Source of the DNA: Elusimicrobiota bacterium
Lineage (GTDB): Bacteria; Elusimicrobiota; Elusimicrobia; Elusimicrobiales; UBA9959
Length of the DNA stretch: 15,768 nucleotides
Reading direction: 5' to 3'
Assembly (NCBI GenBank): GCA_030639665.1
Contig: DAOWCC010000029.1
Location: forward strand, 1 to 15,768
The translations under genes were made by a program, and so were the position numbers. A model generated the notes under the pieces. It searched no databases and was not told where the DNA came from. It saw only the letters and a list, made by a program, of their open reading frames with translations. Every line of letters begins with the position of its first letter. The first letter of the stretch is position 1. Positions 13,441 through 15,768 of this stretch are shown here, one piece after another.

Positions 13441-13991
13441 TAGAACCGGGGTTTTACAAAGCGCCCTAATCCCAAATCCTCAGATAAGATACCTTTATGG
13501 GTGGGTAACAATATAAAGAGGGGCGGGACACACTACACCCACAACAGCAAATCCGAAGGGCATATTATTTATGAAGCGATTTTGAGGGTTTTCCGCCACA
13601 CAGCTTTGGCGGATCCGCCGATTTGTTTGGAGGAAGCCTTGAAAGCAAGATTTATAAGTGTATCTCTCCGAGAAGGCGAGGATGATTGAAGAAGAAAACA
13701 TTGTTTTCGACTGAGTGGACTGGGCTTTCGTAAGGACTGCTATGGACACCCATCAGCGTTCAAGTTCCGCAGCCTCGGCGATTATTTGATATTTTGACGG
13801 CGTTAAAAACCCGACCGATGAGCTGAATAAAAAATATGTCCTTAGAAACCCATGTTTACTCACCAAACGGGTGAGAATTTAAAATTAGAAAAATTAAACT
13901 AACTTAAGCCTCTTTATCGGAGATATAAAGAATTTTTTATTAATTCGTAAGCTTCATTGTTTTAGATGAGGATTTGGGCTAATGCGCGCTC
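13441..13991. other. Gene-poor region of about 550 bp
   Basis: No ORF with a convincing ribosome binding site. A 62-codon plus-strand frame (13501-13689) has weak C-terminal resemblance to GIY-YIG nucleases (RGGTHYTHN, then EEALKAR), which could mean a decayed gene, but the first half of that domain is absent. Local structure: GTGGGT (13501-13506) with ACCCAC (13537-13542); the 12-bp palindrome GGCGGATCCGCC near 13608-13619; and a hairpin CTCACC / GGTGAG at 13859-13875 with no T-run. It could be a decayed gene or an unrecognised RNA. Confidence 0.4.
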
Positions 13992-14020
13992 TTGACAACA
14001 AAAACACACACTGCTAAAGT
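13992..14020 (+). promoter_or_regulatory. Consensus sigma-70-type promoter of the metalloprotease gene
   Basis: -35 TTGACA (13992-13997), 17-base spacer ending in TGC (14012-14014), -10 TAAAGT (14015-14020). The predicted RNA start is near 14027, giving a leader of about 18 bases that contains only the Shine-Dalgarno. This is the best promoter in the window. Confidence 0.85.
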
Positions 14021-14035
14021 ATGAGTAAGATATAT

Positions 14036-14040
14036 GGAGG
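14036..14040 (+). promoter_or_regulatory. Shine-Dalgarno GGAGG that decides the start at 14045
   Basis: GGAGG four bases before ATG 14045. The in-frame ATG at 14021 directly abuts the -10 box and lies upstream of the expected RNA start, so it cannot be the start from this promoter. Confidence 0.85.
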
Positions 14041-14044
14041 CATC

Positions 14045-14965
14045 ATGACTAGAATCTTCTTAAATACCTGTTTAATATTTATCGCAATCACTTGCGTAAA
14101 TGCCGAAGAAAAAAAAGCCGATATCCTACAGCACATGGAAGAAGCGAAGGGCTCCGGCGCTGAGACGACAAAAAATCCAAAAAATTTTGAAAAGATTTCT
14201 GCAATAAACAGCTCATGGGCCACAGGGGAAAACACGAATCTTCCGAACCTGAATGGAACAAAAAACAAAAATTCTTCAGTCGCTTCAGAATCATTTAAAA
14301 AGCCCGAACTAAATGTCTTGCCGGAAACTCCGGTTCCCACATTGATGGATCCTAAAGAAGAAATAATTCTTAGAATGATAGAATCGGACCATGACATATC
14401 CGACAAAACGCGTTCCATTCTGGTAAAAACACTCAGCCAATACAAGATGGAAGCTCTTCAGAAACTTTACGATTCAGGATTCAGAGCGGTGGTAAAAGAA
14501 GACCATGAGGATTTTCCTTCATCCAAATTCGGTCCCGCCAGCCAATATTACACAAAACCAAAAATTTATATGCGCAAGGACTATTTGGAAGGAACGCTAT
14601 GGACAAAAACAAGAACAGTGGCAAAAAACCTTGCATCATGGGCATTAAGAGAAGTGCCTTGGGGCGGCCCAAGAGAAACCATCATGCACGAAGTGGGCCA
14701 TGCGTGGGATTTCAATGTACAGGGAGGAGAACAAACCGACCCCAGACTTAAGGAACTATACAAAAACCATCTGGCTGCCGTTGAAGAAGATTCAAAGAAT
14801 AGATGGAGTTATTACGCTACCAATCCCCCTTTAGCTAAAGAGTATCTGGCGGAAGGCTACAGAATGTACGGCCAGAGCGAAAAATCCAATAGAATTCTCA
14901 GAGAAAAAGATCCTGAATTCTATAAATGGTTAAAACCCCGCGCTGACGCATTATACGACTTTTAA
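14045..14965 (+). CDS. Secreted zinc metalloprotease, anthrax lethal factor / Pro-Pro endopeptidase-like
   Basis: A 306-residue exported protein. Signal peptide about 1-20 (ending ITCVNA), then a low-complexity Lys/Asn/Ser region (about 21-100), then a C-terminal catalytic domain. The zinc motif HEVGHAWD has H215, E216 and H219; a downstream helix KEYLAEGYRMYG supplies the third ligand, E266 or E270. The Tyr pair in WSYYATNP (256-257) sits where the catalytic Tyr of the lethal-factor/PPEP (peptidase M34-like) fold is expected, and the end (REKDPEFYKWL) fits the 'dP.fy..l' tail I associate with that family. It lacks toxin-translocation domains, so it is more likely an envelope or secreted protease than a toxin. 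Substrate unknown. It stands alone between its own promoter and a strong terminator. The longer frame from 14021 is rejected on promoter and Shine-Dalgarno grounds. Confidence 0.82.
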   Translation: MTRIFLNTCLIFIAITCVNAEEKKADILQHMEEAKGSGAETTKNPKNFEKISAINSSWATGENTNLPNLNGTKNKNSSVASESFKKPELNVLPETPVPTLMDPKEEIILRMIESDHDISDKTRSILVKTLSQYKMEALQKLYDSGFRAVVKEDHEDFPSSKFGPASQYYTKPKIYMRKDYLEGTLWTKTRTVAKNLASWALREVPWGGPRETIMHEVGHAWDFNVQGGEQTDPRLKELYKNHLAAVEEDSKNRWSYYATNPPLAKEYLAEGYRMYGQSEKSNRILREKDPEFYKWLKPRADALYDF

Positions 14966-15022
14966 TTAAAGTGGAAAAATAAACATACCGTATTTCCCAA
15001 CCCATATAAGACAATTGCTTAT

Positions 15023-15060
15023 AAAAAAAGCCCCGGCAAAACCCGGGGCTTTTTATTTTT
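15023..15060 (+). terminator. Strong intrinsic terminator after the metalloprotease gene
   Basis: Stem AGCCCCGG (15029-15036) with CCGGGGCT (15043-15050), six-base loop, flanked by an A-run (15023-15028) and followed by TTTTATTTTT. It may work in both directions because of the A-run. It is the only clear Rho-independent terminator in the window. Confidence 0.95.
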
Positions 15061-15222
15061 TAATATTTTTCCGCAAGCCAAATCAATTGGAATCATACTC
15101 TTTTAATATGAAACTCCCCCAACCTAAAGACTGCGGTTTTCTGCGAAGGAAGATGAATAATAGGACACTGCCTAAGAAATAGTTAGAATATATATGGAAC
15201 AATTAGCTTTGGAGAAAGATTT

Positions 15223-15768
15223 ATGGAGCTGGACCTGCTGGGAAAATTAATGGCTTTATTCTGCGCCGTCATCTGGGCGGGCGCGGTCATTTTTTTCAAA
15301 CTGGCGGGAGACAATATCCGTCCTCTGCCCTTAAACATCTATAAAACCACGATTACCGCCGCCATTATATTACCGTTTTTAGTTTTGACCGGAATCCCCC
15401 TCGTGCCGGACTCGCTCCCGAATTCCCAATGGCTGGCGATTATCGCCAGCAGCATATTGGGTATCACCATTGCGGACACTTTATTTTTCGCCTGCCTCAA
15501 TCGCATAGGCGCAGGCATGACCGCTATTGTAGATTGCCTGTATGCCCCTTTTGTCATGACTGCGACCTGGCTGTTCCTATATGAAAATCCGAGCGCGGCG
15601 CAAATAGGCGGAGCAGTACTTGTCGTAGGAGCGGTGCTTGCGGCAGCTTACAAAAAAAGCGGCTCATTGCCGTCGAAAAAAATTATCAGCGGTATTTTAT
15701 ATGGAATCGCGGGCATGGCTCTCATGGCCATCAGCATCGTTATTATGCGCCCTGCTTTAGACCATGTC
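15223..15768 (+). CDS. EamA/DMT-superfamily transporter (partial, runs off the window)
   Basis: An open frame from ATG 15223 to the window edge (182 codons), preceded by GGAG (15211-15214) 8 bases upstream. It is an integral membrane protein of the drug/metabolite transporter type. Helices at about 7-27 (MALFCAVIWAGAVIFFKLAG), 40-60, 71-90 (WLAIIASSILGITIADTLFF), 94-118 and 122-141 (five helices, the first EamA half), then a basic loop (KKSGSLPSKK) and the first helix of the second half. Family marks: the N-terminal A-x-x-W-[AG] helix and the pairing of 'GITIADTLFFACLNRIGA' with 'APFVMTATWLFLYENPS' before the fifth helix. The substrate cannot be inferred. Its GC content is roughly 50 percent with many CTG codons, against 35-40 percent in the TRAP genes, so it may have a different origin. 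Confidence 0.88.
   Translation, partial: MELDLLGKLMALFCAVIWAGAVIFFKLAGDNIRPLPLNIYKTTITAAIILPFLVLTGIPLVPDSLPNSQWLAIIASSILGITIADTLFFACLNRIGAGMTAIVDCLYAPFVMTATWLFLYENPSAAQIGGAVLVVGAVLAAAYKKSGSLPSKKIISGILYGIAGMALMAISIVIMRPALDHV

Noticed and set aside
13495..13749. Opposed frames at 13501-13689 (+) and 13495-13749 (-) as protein genes
   Set aside because: No ribosome binding site, no clear domain, mutually overlapping; described only as a gene-poor region with a possible remnant.
13859..13875. CTCACC / GGTGAG hairpin as a terminator
   Set aside because: Six-bp stem without a T-run on either side; too weak.
14021..14044. Longer start (ATG 14021) for the metalloprotease
   Set aside because: It abuts the -10 box and would precede the RNA start; ATG 14045 has GGAGG and gives a clean signal peptide.

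Overview
The window comes from a Gram-negative-type, probably anaerobic bacterium with AT-rich DNA. Lipoprotein and Sec signal peptides, a TRAP transporter with periplasmic parts, a Mur ligase and an oxygen-scavenging flavodiiron protein all point that way. The style (low-complexity single-pass membrane proteins, TatT-associated TRAP transporter, a small DUF6485-like Cys-rich protein, many short intergenic repeats) would suit Elusimicrobiota or a related uncultured lineage, but no rRNA or marker gene here proves the assignment.

Left part, 1-5713, all genes on the minus strand. In order of transcription from the right: a divergent MurC-type ligase (4325-5713), a flavodiiron protein (2935-4107), a large low-complexity membrane-anchored protein with an acidic tail (1371-2579), a second low-complexity anchored protein with a glycine-zipper C-terminus (122-1159), and the first 17 codons of a further gene (1-52). 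Three of these genes have their own recognisable promoter of the same design. A pair of inverted REP-like hairpins sits between the flavodiiron gene and the next promoter.

Middle part, 6019-12181, plus strand. A small Cys-rich protein, RidA and 4-alpha-glucanotransferase (MalQ) form a close-packed set (6019-8259). They are followed by a complete TRAP transporter of the TatT-associated type: a TatT lipoprotein, a periplasmic binding protein that has Trp where most TRAP binding proteins have the substrate-binding Arg, a DctQ subunit and a DctM subunit (8381-12181). A secreted TPR protein follows (12238-13440).

Right part, 13441-15768. A gene-poor stretch of about 550 bp leads to a sharply bounded single-gene unit: a consensus promoter, a secreted HEXXH metalloprotease of the anthrax-lethal-factor/Pro-Pro-endopeptidase type (14045-14965) and a strong intrinsic terminator. 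The window ends inside an EamA/DMT-type transporter that is clearly richer in GC than its neighbours.

Three themes that are not genes stand out: (1) REP-like hairpins with a GTAG foot and compensatory stem changes, one pair arranged head-to-head like an enterobacterial BIME; (2) four degenerate arrays with a 7-8 bp period, each of different sequence, all at gene borders, one of them translated inside the TRAP binding protein where a unit gain or loss would shift the frame; (3) four promoters sharing TTGA-type -35, a 17-18 bp spacer and a TGC-extended TAnnnT -10. I found no CRISPR array, tRNA, rRNA, transposase or phage gene.
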